DNA from: Palaemon carinicauda
Lineage: Eukaryota > Arthropoda > Malacostraca > Decapoda > Palaemonidae
Direction of reading: 5' to 3'
Length of the DNA stretch: 64,000 nucleotides
NCBI RefSeq assembly: GCF_036898095.1
Contig: NC_090750.1
Location: forward strand, 92,658,669-92,722,668
The position numbers were made by a program, and so were the translations under genes. Shown here piece after piece: positions 35,900-50,600 of this stretch (positions are counted from its first letter, which is position 1; every line of letters begins with the position of its first letter). Under the pieces are notes generated by a model. That model ran no database searches, was not told the origin of the DNA, and worked only from the letters and a program-made list of their open reading frames with translations.

Positions 35900-38300
35900 T
35901 GAACAATTGGGGTCATATATATAGTAGTTTTGTGGTGGCTGATGCGGAGACGTCCTTGACTAGTGAAGGCCGGGCTGGGGTTCGAGTCCTGTTCAAATGG
36001 TGGAATGAACAATTAGTTTCGTATAGATAGTAGTTTTGTGGTGGCCGATGCGGTGACGTCCTTGACTGGTGAAAGCCGGGCTGGGGTTCGAGTAAAGTTC
36101 AAATGGTGAAATGAACAATCAGTTTCGTATAGATAGTAGTTTTGTGGTGGCTGATGCGGTGATGTCCTTGACTGGTGAACGCCGGGCTGGGGTTCGAGTC
36201 CTGTTCAAATGGTGAAATGAACTATCAGTTTCGTATAGATAGTAGATTTGTGGTGGCTGATGCGGTGACGTCCTTGACTGGTGAACGCCAGGATGGGGTT
36301 CGAGTCCTGTTCAAATGGTGAAATGAACAATTAGTTTCGTATAGATAGTAGTTTTGTGGTGGCTGATGCGGTGACGTCCTTGACTGGTGAACGCCAGGCT
36401 GGTTTTCGAGTCCTGTTAAAATGGTGAAATGAACAATTAGTTTCATATAGATTGTAGTTATGTGGTGGCTGATGCGGTGACGTCCTTGACTGGTGAACGC
36501 CGGGCTGGGGTTCGAGTCCTGTTCAAATGGTGAAATGAACAATTAGTTTCGTATAGATAGTAGTTTTGTGGTGGCTGATGCGGTGACATCCTTGACTGGT
36601 GAATGCCGGGCTGGGGTTGGAGTCCTGTTCAGATGGTGAAATGAACAATCAGTTTCGTATAGATAGTAGTTTTGTGGTGGCCGAAGCGGTGACGTCCTTG
36701 ACTGGTGAACGCCAGGCTGGGGTTCGAGTCCTGTTCAAATGGTGAAATGAATAATGAATTTCGTATAGATAGTAGTTTTTTGGGGCCGATGTGGTGACAT
36801 CCTTGACTGGTGGACACCGGGCTGGGGTTTGAGTCCTGTTCAAATGGTGAAATGAACAATTAGTTTCGTAAAGATAGTAGTTTTGTGGTGGCCGAAGCGG
36901 TGACGTCCTTGACTGGTGAACGCCAGGCTGGAGTTCGAGTCTTGTTCAAATGGTGAAATGAACAATTAGTTTCGTATAGATAGTAGTTTTGTGGTGGCCG
37001 ATGCGTGACGTCCTTGACTGGTCAACGCCGGGCTGGGGTTCGAGTCCTGTTCAAATAGTGAAATGAACAATTAGTTTCGTATAGATAGTGTTTTGTGGTG
37101 GCCGATGCGATGACGTCCTTGACTATTGAACGCCAGGCTGGGGCTCGATTCTTGTTGAAAAGGTGAAATGAACAATTAGTTTTGTATAGATAGTAGTCTT
37201 TTGGTGGCCGATGCGGTGACGTCCTTGACTGGTGAACACCAGGCTGGGGTTCGAGTCCTGTTCGAATGGTGAAATGAACAATTGGTGGCCGATGCGGTGA
37301 CGTCCTTGACTGGTGAACGCCAGGCTAGGGTTCGAGTCCTGTTCGAATGGTAAAATGAACAATCAGTTTTGTATAGATAGTAGTTATGTGGTGTCCGATG
37401 CGGTGACGTCCTTGACTGGTGAACGCCAGGCTGTGGTTCGAGTCCTGTTCGAATGGTGAAATGAACAATTAGTTTCGTATAGATAGTAGTTTTTTGGTGG
37501 CCGATGCAGTGACGACCTTGACTGGTGAACGCCAGGCCGGGGTTTGAGTCCTGTTCAAATGGTGAAATGAACAATTAGTTTCGTATAGATAGTAGTTTTT
37601 TGGTGGCAGATTCTGTTCAAATGGTGAAATGAACAATTAGTTTCGTATAGATATTAGTTTTTTGTTGGCCGATGCGGTGACTTCCTTGACTGGTGAACGC
37701 CGGGCCGGAGTTCGAGTCCTGTTCAAATGGTGAAATGAACAATTAGTTCCGTATAGATAGTAGTTTTGTGGTGGCCGATGCTGTGAAGTCCTTGACTGGT
37801 GAATGCCAGGCTGGGGTTCGAGTCTGTTCGAATGGTGAAATGAACAATTAGTTTCGTATAGATTGTAGTTTTGTTGTGGGTGATGCGGTGACGTCCTTGA
37901 CTGGTGAAAGCTAAGCTGGGGTTTGAGTCCTGTTCAAATGGTTAAATGAACAATTAGTTTCGTATAAATAGTAGTTTTGTGGTGGCTGATGCGGTGATGT
38001 CCTTGACTGGTGAACTCCGGGCTGGGATTCGAGTCCTGTTGAAATAGTGAAATGAACAATCAGTTTCGTATAGATATTAGTTTTGTGGTGGCTGATGCGG
38101 TGACGTCCTTGACTGGTGAACGCCGGGCTGGGGTGCAAGTGCTGTTCAAATGGTTAAATGAACAATTAATTTCGTATAGATAGTAGTTTTGTGGTGGCCG
38201 ATGCGGTGACGTCCTTGAATGGTGAAAGCCAGGCTGGGGTTCGAGTCCTGTTCAAATGTTGAAATGAACAATCAGTTTCGTATAGATAGTAGTTTTGTGC
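35900..38300 (+). repeat. Higher-order block, partner of 32.07-34.66 kb
   Basis: Same series of rare marks as at 32.07-34.66 kb. The distance of about 3.6-3.9 kb is again close to 36 monomers, like the copies at 20.95-28.59 kb. Confidence 0.75.
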
Positions 38301-38699
38301 TAGCCGATGCTGTGACGTCCTTGAATGGTAAAAGCCAGGCTGGTGTTCAAGTCCTGTTCAAATGGTGAAATGAACAATTAGTTTCGTATAGATAGTAGTT
38401 TTGTCGTGGCTGATGCTGTGACGTCCTTGACTGGTGGACGCCAGGCTGGGGTTCGAGTCCTGTTCAAAGGGTGAAATGAACAATTAGTTTCGTATAGATA
38501 GTAGTTTTGTGGTGGCTGATGCGGTGACGTCCTTGACTGGTGAACGCCAGGCTGGGGTTCGAGTCCTGTTCAAATGGTGAAATGAACAATAAGTTTCGTA
38601 TAGATAGTAGTTTTGTGGTGGCTGATGCGGTGACGTCCTTGACTGGTGAACGCCGTGCTGGGGTTCGAGTCCTGTTCAAATGGTGAAATGAACAATTAG

Positions 38700-41600
38700 T
38701 TTCGTATAGATAGTAGTTTTGTGGTGGTTCATGCGGTGACGTCCTTGACTGGTGAACGCCGGGCTGGGTTCGAGTCCTGTTCAAATGGTGAAATGAACAA
38801 TTAGTTTCGTATAGATAGTAGTTTTGTGGTGGCTGATGCGGTGATGTCCTTGACTGGTGAACGCCGGGCTGGGGTTCGAGTCCTGTTCAAATGGTGAAAT
38901 GAACAATCAGTTTTGTATAGATAGTAGTTTTGTGGTGGCTGATGCGGTGACGTCCTTGACTGGTGAACGCCAGGCTGGGGTTCGAGTCCTGTTCAAATGG
39001 TGAAATGAACAATTAGTTTCGTATAGATAGTAGTTTTGTGGTGGCTGATGCGGTGACGTCCTTGACTGGTGAACGCCAGGCTGGGGTTCGAGTCCTGTTC
39101 AAATGGTGAAATGAACAATTAGTTTCATATAGATTGTAGTTTGTGGTGGCTGATGCGGTGACGTCCTTGACTGGTGAAGCGGGCTGGGGTTCGAGTCCTG
39201 TTCAAATGGTGAAATGAACAATTAGTTTCGTATAGATAGTAGTTTTGTGGTGGCTGATGCGGTGACGTCCTTGACTAGTGAACGCCAGGCTGGGGTTCAA
39301 GTCCTGTTCAAATGGTGAAATGAACAATTAGTTTCGTAGAGATTGTAGTTTTGTGGTGACTGATGCGGTGACGTCCTTGACTGGTGAACGCCAGGCTGGG
39401 GTTCGAATCCTGTTCAAATGGTGAAATGAACAATTAGTTTCGTATAGATAGTAGTTTTGTGGTGGCTGATGTGGTGACGTCCTTGACTGGTCAACGCCGG
39501 GCTGGGGTTCGAGTCCTGTTCAAATGGTGAAATGAACAATCAGTTTCGTATAGATAGTATTTTTGTATTGGCTGATGCGGTGACGTCCTTGACTGGTGGA
39601 AGACAGGCTGGGGTATGAGTCCTGTTCAAATGGTGAAATGAACAATTAGTTTCGTATAGATAGTAGTTTTATGGAGGCCGATGCGGTGACGTCCTTGATG
39701 GTGAACGCCGGGCTGGGGTTTGAGTCCTGTTCAAATGATGAAATGAACAATTAGTTTCGTATAGATAGTAGTTTTGTGGTGGCCGATGCGGTGACGTCCT
39801 TGACTGGTGAACGCCTAGGCTGGGGTTCGAGTCCTGTTCAGATGGTGAAATGAACAATTAGTTTCGTATAGATAGTAGTTTTGTGGTGGCTCATGCGGTG
39901 ACGTCCTTAACTGGTGAACGCCAGGCTGGGGTTCGAGTCCTGTTCAAATGGTGAAATGAACAATTAGTTTCGTATAGATAGTAGTTTTGTGGTGGCTGAT
40001 GCGGTGACGTCCTTGACTGGTGAACGCCAGGCTGGTGTTCGAGTCCTGTTCAAATGGTGAAATGAACAATTAGTTTCGTATAGATAGTAGTTTTGTGGTG
40101 GCTGATGCGGTGACGTCCTTGACTGGTGAACGCCAGGCTGGGTTCGAGTCCTGTTCAAATGTGAAATGAACAATTAAGTTTCGTATAGATAGTAGTTTTG
40201 TGGTGGCTGATGCGGTGACGTCCTTGACTGGTGAACGCCAGGCTGGGGTTCGAGTCCTGTTCAAATGGTGAAATGAACAATTAGTTTCGTATAGATAGTA
40301 GTTTTGTGGTGGCTGATGCGGTGACGTCCTTGACTGGTGAACGCCAGGCTGGGGTTCGAGTCTGTTCAAATGGTGAAATGAACAATAAGTTTCGTATAGA
40401 TAGTAGTTTTGTGGTGGTTCATGCGGTGACGTCCTTGACTGGTGAACGCCAGGCTGGGGTTCGAGTCCTGTTCAAATGGTGAAATGAACAATCAAGTTTC
40501 GTATAGATAGTAGTTTTGTGGTGGCCGATGCGGTGACGTCCTTGACTGGTGAACGCCAGGCTGGGGTTCGAGTCCTGTTCAAATGGTGAAATGAACAATT
40601 AGTTTCGTATAGATAGTAGTTTTGTGGTGGCCGATGCGGTGACGTCCTTGACTGGTGAACGCCAGGCTGGGTTCGAGTCCTGTTCAAATGGTGAAATGAA
40701 CAATTAGTTTCGTATAGATAGTAGTTTTGTGGTGGCCGATGCGGTGACGTCCTTGACTGGTGAACGCCGGGCTGGGGTTCGAGTCCTGTTCAAATGGTGA
40801 AATGAACAATTAGTTTCGTATAGATAGTAGTTTTGTGGTGGCCGATGCGGTGACGTCCTTGACTGGTGAAGCCAGGCTGGGGTTCGAGTCCTGTTCAAAT
40901 GGTGAAATGAACAATTAGTTTCGTATAGATAGTAGTTTTGTGGTGGCCGATGCGGTGACGTCCTTGACTGGTGAACGCCAGGCTGGGGTTCGAGTCCTGT
41001 TCAAATGGTGAAATGAACAGTAGTTTTTGGTGGCGATGCGGTGACGTCCTTGACTGGTGAACGCCAGGCTGGGGTTCGAGTCCTGTTCGAATGGTGAAAT
41101 GAACAATTAGTTTCGTATAGATAGTAGTTTTGTGGTGGCCGATGCGGTGACGTCCTTGACTGGTGAACGCCAGGCTGGGGTTCGAGTCCTGTTCAAATGG
41201 TGAAATGAACAATTAGTTTCGTATAGATAGTAGTTTTGTGGTGGCCGATGCGGTGACGTCCTTGACTGGTGAACGCCAGGCTGGGGTTTGAGTCCTGTTC
41301 AAATGGTGAAATGAACAATAAGTTTCGTATAGATAGTAGTTTTGTGGTGGCTCATGCGGTGACGTCCTTGACTGGTGAACACCAGGCTGGGGTTCGAGTC
41401 CTGTTCAAATGGTGAAATGAAGTTTCAGTAGTTTTGTGGTGGCCGATGCGGTGACGTCCTTGACTGGTGAACGCCAGGCTGGGGTTCGAGTCCTGTTCGA
41501 ATGGTGAAATGAACAATTAGTTTCGTATAGATAGTAGTTTTGTGGTGGCCTGATGCGGTGACGTCCTTGACTGGTGAACGCCAGGCTGGGGTTCGAGTCC

Positions 41601-44600
41601 TGTTCAAATGGTGAAATGAACAATTAGTTTCGTATAGATAGTAGTTTTGTGGTGGCTGATGCGGTGACGTCCTTGACTGGTGAACGCCAGGCTGGGGTTG
41701 AGTCCTGTTCAAATGGTGAAATGAACAATTAGTTTCGTATAGATAGTAGTTTTTTGGTGGCAGATTCTGTTCAAATGGTGAAATGAACAATTAGTTTCGT
41801 ATAGATAGTAGTTTTGTTGGCCGATGCGGTGACGTCCTTGACTGGTGAACGCCAGGCTGGGGTTCGAGTCCTGTTCAAATGGTGAAATGAACAATTAGTT
41901 TCGTATAGATAGTAGTTTTGTGGTGGCCGATGCGGTGACGTCCTTGACTGGTGAACGCCAGGCTGGGGTTCGAGTCCTGTTCAAATGGTGAAATGAACAA
42001 TTAGTTTCGTATAGATAGTAGTTTTGTGTGGCCGATGCGTGACGTCCTTGACTGGTGAATGCCGGGCTGGGGTTCGAGTCCTGTTCAAATGGTGAAATGA
42101 AAATTAGTTTCGTATAGATAGTAGTTTTGTGGTGGCCGATGCGGTGACGTCCTTGACTGGTGAACGCCGGGCTGGGGTTCGAGTCCTGTTCAAATGGTGA
42201 AATGAACAATTAGTTTCGTATAGATAGTAGTTTTGTGGTGGCCGATGCGGTGACGTCCTTGACTGGTGAACGCCGGGCTGGGGTTCGAGTCCTGTTCAAA
42301 TGGTGAAATGAACAATAATTTCGTATAGATAGTAGTTTTGTGGTGGCCGATGCGGTGACGTCCTTGACTGGTGAAGCCAGGCTGGGGTTCGAGTCCTGTT
42401 CAAATGGTGAAATGAACAATTAGTTTCGTATAGATAGTAGTTTTGTGGTGGCCGATGCGGTGACGTCCTTGACTGGTGAAGCCAGGCTGGGGTTCGAGTC
42501 CTGTTCAAATGGTGAAATGAACAATTAGTTTCGTATAGATAGTAGTTTTGTGGTGGCTGATGCGGTGACGTCCTTGACTGGTGAACGCCGGGCTGGGGTT
42601 CGAGTCCTGTTCAAATGGTGAAATGAACAATAAGTTTCGTATAGATAGTAGTTTTGTGGTGGCATGCGGTGACGTCCTTGACTGGTGAACGCCAGGCTGG
42701 GGTTCGAGTCCTGTTCAAATGGTGAAATGAACAATTAGTTTCGTATAGATAGTAGTTTTGTGGTGGCTCATGCGGTGACGTCCTTGACTGGTGAACGCCA
42801 GGCTGGGGTTCGAGTCCTGTTCAAATGGTGAAATGAACAATAAGTTTCGTATAGATAGTAGTTTTGTGGTGGCTGATGCGGTGACGTCCTTGACTGGTGA
42901 ACGCCAGGCTGGGGTTCGAGTCCTGTTCAAATGGTGAAATGAACAATTAGTTTCGTATAGATAGTAGTTTTGTGGTGGCTGATGCGGTGACGTCCTTGAC
43001 TGGTGAACGCGGGCTGGGGTTCGAGTCCTGTTCAAATGGTGAAATGAACAATTAGTTTCGTATAGATAGTAGTTTTGTGGTGGCTGATGCGGTGACGTCC
43101 TTGACTGGTGAATGTCGGGCTGGGGTTGAGTCCTGTTCAAATGGTGAAATGAACAATAGTTTCGTATAGATAGTAGTTTTGTGGTGGCCGATGCGGTGAC
43201 GTCCTTGACTGGTGAAAGCTAGGCTGGGGTTCGAGTCCTGTTCAGATGGTGAAATGAACAATTAGTTTCGTATAGATAGTAGTTTTGTGGTGGCTCATGC
43301 GGTGACGTCCTTAACTGGTGAACGCCAGGCTGGGGTTCGAGTCCTGTTCAAATGGTGAAATGAACAATTAGTTTCGTATAGATAGTAGTTTTGTGTGGCT
43401 GATGCGTGACGTCCTTGACTGGTGAACGCCAGGCTGGTGTTCGAGTCCTGTTCAAATGGTGAAATGAACAATTAGTTTCGTATAGATAGTAGTTTTGTGG
43501 TGGCTGATGCGGTGACGTCCTTGACTGGGGAACGCCAGGCTTGGGTTCGAGTCCTGTTCAAATGATGAAATGAACAATTAGTTTTGTATAGATAGTAGTT
43601 TTGTGGTGGTTGATGCGGTGACGTCCTTGACTGGTGAATGCCAGGCTGGGGTTCGAGTCCTGTTCAAATGGTGAAATGAACAATTAGTTTCGTATAGATA
43701 GTAGTTTTGTGGTGGCTGATGCGGTGACGTCCTTGACTGGTGAACGCCAGGCTGGGGTTCGAGTCCTGTTCAAATGGTGAATGAACAATAAGTTTCGTAT
43801 AGATAGTAGTTTTGTGGTGGTTCATGCGGTGACGTCCTTGACTGGTGAACGCCAGGCTGGGGTTCGAGTACTGTTCAAATGGTGAAATGAACAATAAGTT
43901 TCGTATAGATAGTAGTTTTGTGGTGGCTCATGCGGTGACGTACTTGACTGGTGAACTCCAGGCTGGGTTCGAGTCCTGTTCAAATGGTGAAATGAACAAT
44001 TAGTCATTATATAGATAGTAGTTTTGTGGTGGCTGATGCGGAGACGTCCTTGACTGGTGAATGCCGGGCTGGGGTTCGAGTCCTGTTCAAATGGTGAAAT
44101 GAACAATCGGTTTCGTATAGATAGTAGTTTTGTGGTGGTTGATGCGGTGACGTCCTTGACTGGTGAAAGCCGGGCTGGGGTTCGAGTCCTGTTCAAATGG
44201 TGAAATGAACAATCAGTTTCGTATAGATAGTAGTTTTGTGGTGGCTGATGCGGTGATGTCCTTGACTGGTGAACGCCGGGCTGGGGTTCGAGTCCTGTTC
44301 AAATGGTGAAATGAACAATCAGTTTCGTATAGATAGTAGATTTGTGGTGGCTGATGCGGTGACGTCCTTGACTGGTGAACGCCAGGCTGGGGTTCGAGTC
44401 CTGTTCAAATGGTGAAATGAACAATTAGTTTCGTATAGATAGTAGTTTTGTGGTGGCTGATGCGGTGACGTCCTTGACTGGTGAACGCCAGGCTGGGGTT
44501 CGAGTCCTGTTCAAATGGTGAAATGAACAATTATTTTGTATAGATAGTAGTTTTGTGGTGGCTGATGCGGTGACGTCCTTGACTGGTGAATGTCGGGCTG

Positions 44601-47600
44601 GGGTTCGAGTCCTGTTCAGATGGTGAAATGAACAATCAGTTTCGTATAGATAGTAGTTTTGTGGTGGCCGATGCGGTGACGTCCTTGACTGGTGAACGCC
44701 AGGCTGGGGTTCGAGTCCTGTTCAAATGGTGAAATGAATAATCAATTTCGTATAGATAGTAGTTTTTTGGTGGCCGATGTGGTGACGTCCTTGACTGGTG
44801 AACACCAGGCTGGGGTTCGAGTCCTGTTCAAATGGTGAAATGAACAATTAGTTTCGTATAGATAGTAGTTTTGTGGTGGCCGATGCGGTGACGTCCTTGA
44901 CTGGTGAACGCCAGGCTGGAGTTCGAGTCCTGTTCAAATGGTGAAATGAACAATTAGTTTCGTATAGATAGTAGTTTTGTGGTGGCCGATGCGGTGACGT
45001 CCTTGACTGGTGAACGCCGGGCTGGGGTTCGAGTCCTGTTCAAATGGTGAAATGAACAATTAGTTTCGTATAGATAGTAGTTTTGTGGTGGCCGATGCGT
45101 GACGTCCTTGACTGGTGAAGCCAGGCTGGGGTTCGAGTCCTGTTGAAAATGGTGAAATGAACAATTAGTTTTGTATAGATAGTAGTTTGTGGTGGCCGAT
45201 GCGGTGACGTCCTTGACTGGTGAACACCAGGCTGGGGTTCGAGTCCTGTTCGAATGGTGAAATGAACAATTGGTGGCCGATGCGGTGACGTCCTTGACTG
45301 GTGAACGCCAGGCTAGGGTTCGAGTCCTGTTCGAATGGTAAAATGAACAATTAGTTTTGTATAGATAGTAGTTATGTGGTGGCCGATGCGGTGACGTCCT
45401 TGACTGGTGAACGCCAGGCTTTGGTTCGAGTCCTGTTCGATTGGTGAAATGAACAATTAGTTTCGTATAGATAGTAGTTTTGTGGTGGCCGATGCAGTGA
45501 CGCCCTTGACTGGTGAACGCCAGGCTGGGGTTTGAGTCCTGTTCAAATGGTGAAATGAACAATTAGTTTCGTATAGATAGTAGTTTTGTGGTGGCCGATG
45601 CGGTGACGTCCTTGACTGGTGAACGCCAGGCTGGGGTTCGAGTCCTGTTCGAATGGTGAAATGAATAGTATTGGTGGCCGATGCGGTGACGTCCTTGACT
45701 GGTGAACGCCAGGCTGGGGTTCGAGTCCTGTTCGAATGGTGAAATGAACAATTAGTTTCGTATAGATAGTAGTTTTGTGGTGGCCGATGCGGTGACGTCC
45801 TTGACTGGTGAACGCCAGGCTGGGGTTCGAGTCCTGTTCAAATGGTGAAATGAACAATTAGTTTCGTATAGATAGTAGTTTTGTGGTGGCCGATGCGGTG
45901 ACGTCCTTGACTGGTGAACGCCAGGCTGGGGTTGAGTCCTGTTCAAATGGTGAAATGAACAATTAGTTTCGTATAGATAGTAGTTTTTTGGTGGTCCAGA
46001 TCGAGTCTGTTCAAATGGTGAAATGAACAATTAGTTTCGTATAGATAGTAGTTTTGTTGGCCGATGCGGTGACGTCCTTGACTGGTGAACGCCAGGCTGG
46101 GGTTCGAGTCTGTTCAAATGGTGAAATGAACAATTAGTTTCGTATAGATAGTAGTTTTGTGTGGCCGATGCGGTGACGTCCTTGACTGGTGAACGCCGGG
46201 CTGGGGTTCGAGTCCTGTTCAAATGGTGAAATGAACAATTAGTTTCGTATAGATAGTAGTTTTGTGGTGGCCGATGCGTGACGTCCTTGACTGGTGAATG
46301 CCGGGCTGGGGTTCGAGTCCTGTTCAAATGGTGAAATGAAAATTAGTTTCGTATAGATAGTAGTTTTGTGGTGGCCGATGCGGTGACGTCCTTGACTGGT
46401 GAACGCCGGGCTGGGGTTCGAGTCCTGTTCAAATGGTGAAATGAACAATTAGTTTCGTATAGATAGTAGTTTTGTGGTGGCTGATGCGGTGACGTCCTTG
46501 ACTGGTGAACGCCGGGCTGGGGTTCGAGTCCTGTTCAAATGGTGAAATGAACAATAGTTTCGTATAGATAGTAGTTTTGTGGTGGCTGATGCGGTGACGT
46601 CCTTGACTGGTGAACGCCAGGCTGGGGTTCGAGTCCTGTTCAAATGGTGAAATGAACAATTAGTTTCGTATAGATAGTAGTTTTGTGGTGGCGATGCGGT
46701 GACGTCCTTGACTGGTGAACGCCAGGCTGGGGTTCGAGTCCTGTTCAAATGGTGAAATGAACAATTAGTTTCGTATAGATAGTAGTTTTGTGGTGGCTGA
46801 TGCGGTGACGTCCTTGACTGGTGAACGCCAGGCTGGGGTTCGAGTCCTGTTCAAATGGTGAAATGAACAATTAGTTTCGTATAGATAGTAGTTTTGTGGT
46901 GGCTGATGCGGTGACGTCCTTGACTGGTGAACGCCAGGCTGGGGTTCGAGTCCTGTTCAAATGGTGAAATGAACAATAAGTTTCGTATAGATAGTAGTTT
47001 TGTGGTGGCTGATGCGGTGACGTCCTTGACTGGTGAACGCCGGGCTGGGGTTCGAGTCCTGTTCAAATGGTGAAATGAACAATTAGTTTCGTATAGATAG
47101 TAGTTTTGTGGTGGCTGATGCGGTGACGTCCTTGACTGGTGAACGCCAGGCTGGGGTTCGAGTCCTGTTCAAATGGTGAAATGAACAATAAGTTTCGTAT
47201 AGATAGTAGTTTTGTGGTGGCTGATGCGGTGACGTCCTTGACTGGTGAACGCCGGGCTGGGGTTCGAGTCCTGTTCAAATGGTGAAATGAACAATAAGTT
47301 TCGTATAGATAGTAGTTTTGTGGTGGCATGCGGTGACGTCCTTGACTGGTGAACGCCAGGCTGGGGTTCGAGTCCTGTTCAAATGGTGAAATGAACAATT
47401 AGTTTCGTATAGATAGTAGTTTTGTGGTGGCTGATGCGGTGACGTCCTTGACTGGTGAAGCCAGGCTGGGGTTCGAGTCCTGTTCAAATGGTGAAATGAA
47501 CAATAGTTTCGTATAGATAGTAGTTTTGTGGTGGCTGATGCGGTGACGTCCTTGACTGGTGAACGCCGGGCTGGGGTTCGAGTCCTGTTCAAATGGTGAA

Positions 47601-50600
47601 ATGAACAATTAGTTTCGTATAGATAGTAGTTTTGTGGTGGCTGATGCGGTGACGTCCTTGACTGGTGAACGCCGGGCTGGGGTTCGAGTCCTGTTCAAAT
47701 GGTGAAATGAACAATTAGTTTCGTATAGATAGTAGTTTTGTGGTGGCTGATGCGGTGACGTCCTTGACTGGTGAACGCCGGGCTGGGGTTCGAGTCCTGT
47801 TCAAATGGTGAAATGAACAATTAGTTTCGTATAGATAGTAGTTTTGTGGTGGCTGATGCGGTGACGTCCTTGACTGGTGAAGCCGGGCTGGGGTTCGAGT
47901 CCTGTTCAAATGGTGAAATGAACAATTAGTCGTATAGATAGTAGTTTTGTGGTGGCTGATGCGGTGACGTCCTTGACTGGTGAATGCCGGGCTGGGGTTC
48001 GAGTCCTGTTCAAATGGTGAAATGAACAATCAGTTTCGTATAGATAGTAGTTTTGTGGTGGCTGATGCGGTGACGTCCTTGACTGGTGAACGCCAGGCTG
48101 GGGTTCGAGTCCTGTTCAAATGGTGAAATGAACAATAGTTTCGTATAGATAGTAGTTTTGTGGTGGCTGATGCGGTGACGTCCTTGACTGGTGAACGCCA
48201 GGCTGGGGTTCGAGTCCTGTTCAAATGGTGAAATGAACAATTAGTTTCGTATAGATAGTAGTTTTGTGGTGGCTGATGCGGTGACGTCCTTGACTGGTGA
48301 ACGCCAGGCTGGGGTTCGAGTCCTGTTCAAATGGTGAAATGAACAATTAGTTTCGTATAGATAGTAGTTTTGTGGTGGCTGATGCGGTGACGTCCTTGAC
48401 TGGTGAACGCCAGGCTGGGGTTCGAGTCCTGTTCAAATGGTGAAATGAACAATTAGTTTCGTATAGATAGTAGTTTTGTGGTGGCCGATGCGGTGACGTC
48501 CTTGACTGGTGAACGGCTGGGGTTCGAGTCCTGTTCAAATGGTGAAATGAACAATTAGTTTCGTATAGATAGTAGTTTTGTGGTGGCCGATGCGGTGACG
48601 TCCTTGACTGGTGAACCAGGCTGGGGTTCGAGTCCTGTTCAAATGGTGAAATGAACAATAGTTTCGTATAGATAGTAGTTTTGTGGTGGCCGATGCGGTG
48701 ACGTCCTTGACTGGTGAACGCCAGGCTGGGGTTCGAGTCCTGTTCAAATGGTGAAATGAACAATAGTTTCGTATAGATAGTAGTTTTGTGGTGGCCGATG
48801 CGGTGACGTCCTTGACTGGTGAACGCCAGGCTGGGGTTCGAGTCCTGTTCAAATGGTGAAATGAACAATTAGTTTCGTATAGATAGTAGTTTTGTGGTGG
48901 CCGATGCGGTGACGTCCTTGACTGGTGAACGCCAGGCTGGGTTCGAGTCCTGTTCAAATGGTGAAATGAACAATTAGTTTCGTATAGATAGTAGTTTTGT
49001 GGTGGCCGATGCGGTGACGTCCTTGACTGGTGAACGCCAGGCTGGGGTTCGAGTCCTGTTCAAATGGTGAAATGAACAATTAGTTTCGTATAGATAGTAG
49101 TTTTGTGGTGGCCGATGCGGTGACGTCCTTGACTGGTGAACGCCAGGCTGGGGTTCGAGTCCTGTTCAAATGGTGAAATGAACAATTAGTTTTGTATAGA
49201 TAGTAGTTTGTGGTGGCCGATGCGGTGACGTCCTTGACTGGTGAACGCCAGGCTGGGGTTCGAGTCCTGTTCGAATGGTGAAATGAAGTTTCAGTATTGG
49301 TGGCCGATGCGGTGACGTCCTTGACTGGTGAACGCCAGGCTGGGGTTCGAGTCCTGTTCAAATGGTGAAATGAACAATTAGTTTCGTATAGATAGTAGTT
49401 TTGTGGTGTCCGATGCGGTGACGTCCTTGACTGGTGAACGCCAGGCTGGGTTCGAGTCCTGTTCAAATGGTGAAATGAACAATTAGTTTCGTATAGATAG
49501 TAGTTTTTTGGTGGCCGATGCGGTGACGTCCTTGACTGGTGAACGCCAGGCTGGGGTTCGAGTCCTGTTCAAATGGTGAAATGAACAATTAGTTTCGTAT
49601 AGATGGTAGTTTTTTGGTGGCAGATTCTGTTCAAATGGTGAAATGAACAATTAGTTTCGTATAGATAGTAGTTTTGTTGGCCGATGCGGTGACGTCCTTG
49701 ACTGGTGAACGCCGGGCTGGGGTTCGAGTCCTGTTCAAATGGTGAAATGAACAATTAGTTTCGTATAGATAGTAGTTTTGTGGTGGCTGATGCGGTGACG
49801 TCCTTGACTGGTGAACGCCAGGCTGGGGTTCGAGTCCTGTTCAAATGGTGAAATGAACAATTAGTTTCGTATAGATTGTAGTTTTGTGGTGGCTGATGCG
49901 GTGACGTCCTTGACTGGTGAACGCCGGGCTGGGGTTGAGTCCTGTTCAAATGGTTAAATGAACAATTAGTTTCGTATAGATAGTAGTTTTGTGGTGGCTG
50001 ATGCGGTGACGTCCTTGACTGGTGAACGCCAGGCTGGGGTTCGAGTCCTGTTCAAATGGTGAAATGAACAATCAGTTTCGTATAGATAGTAGTTTTGTGG
50101 TGGCTGATGCGGTGACGTCCTTGACTGGTGAACGCCAGGCTGGGGTTCAAGTCCTGTTCAAATGGTGAAATGAACAATAGTTTCGTATAGATAGTAGTTT
50201 TGTGGTGGCGATGCGGTGACGTCCTTGACTGGTGAACGCCAGGCTGGGGTTCGAGTCCTGTTCAAATGGTGAAATGAACAATAGTTTCGTATAGATAGTA
50301 GTTTTGTGGTGGCTGATGCGGTGACGTCCTTGACTGGTGAACGCCAGGCTGGGGTTCGAGTCCTGTTCAAATGGTGAAATGAACAATTAGTTTCGTATAG
50401 ATAGTAGTTTTGTGGTGGCTGATGCGGTGACGTCCTTGACTGGTGAACGCCAGGCTGGGGTTCGAGTCCTGTTCAAAGGGTGAAATGAACAATTAGTTTC
50501 GTATAGATAGTAGTTTTGTGGTGGCTGATGCGGTGACGTCCTTGACTGGTGAACGCCAGGCTGGGGTTCGAGTCCTGTTCAAATGGTGAAATGAACAATA

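Noticed and set aside
44954..45562. Minus-strand open frame of 202 codons as a repetitive protein gene
   Set aside because: Same satellite artefact. Its length depends on chance loss of the TAA in AAACTAATTG and on indels that shift the frame.
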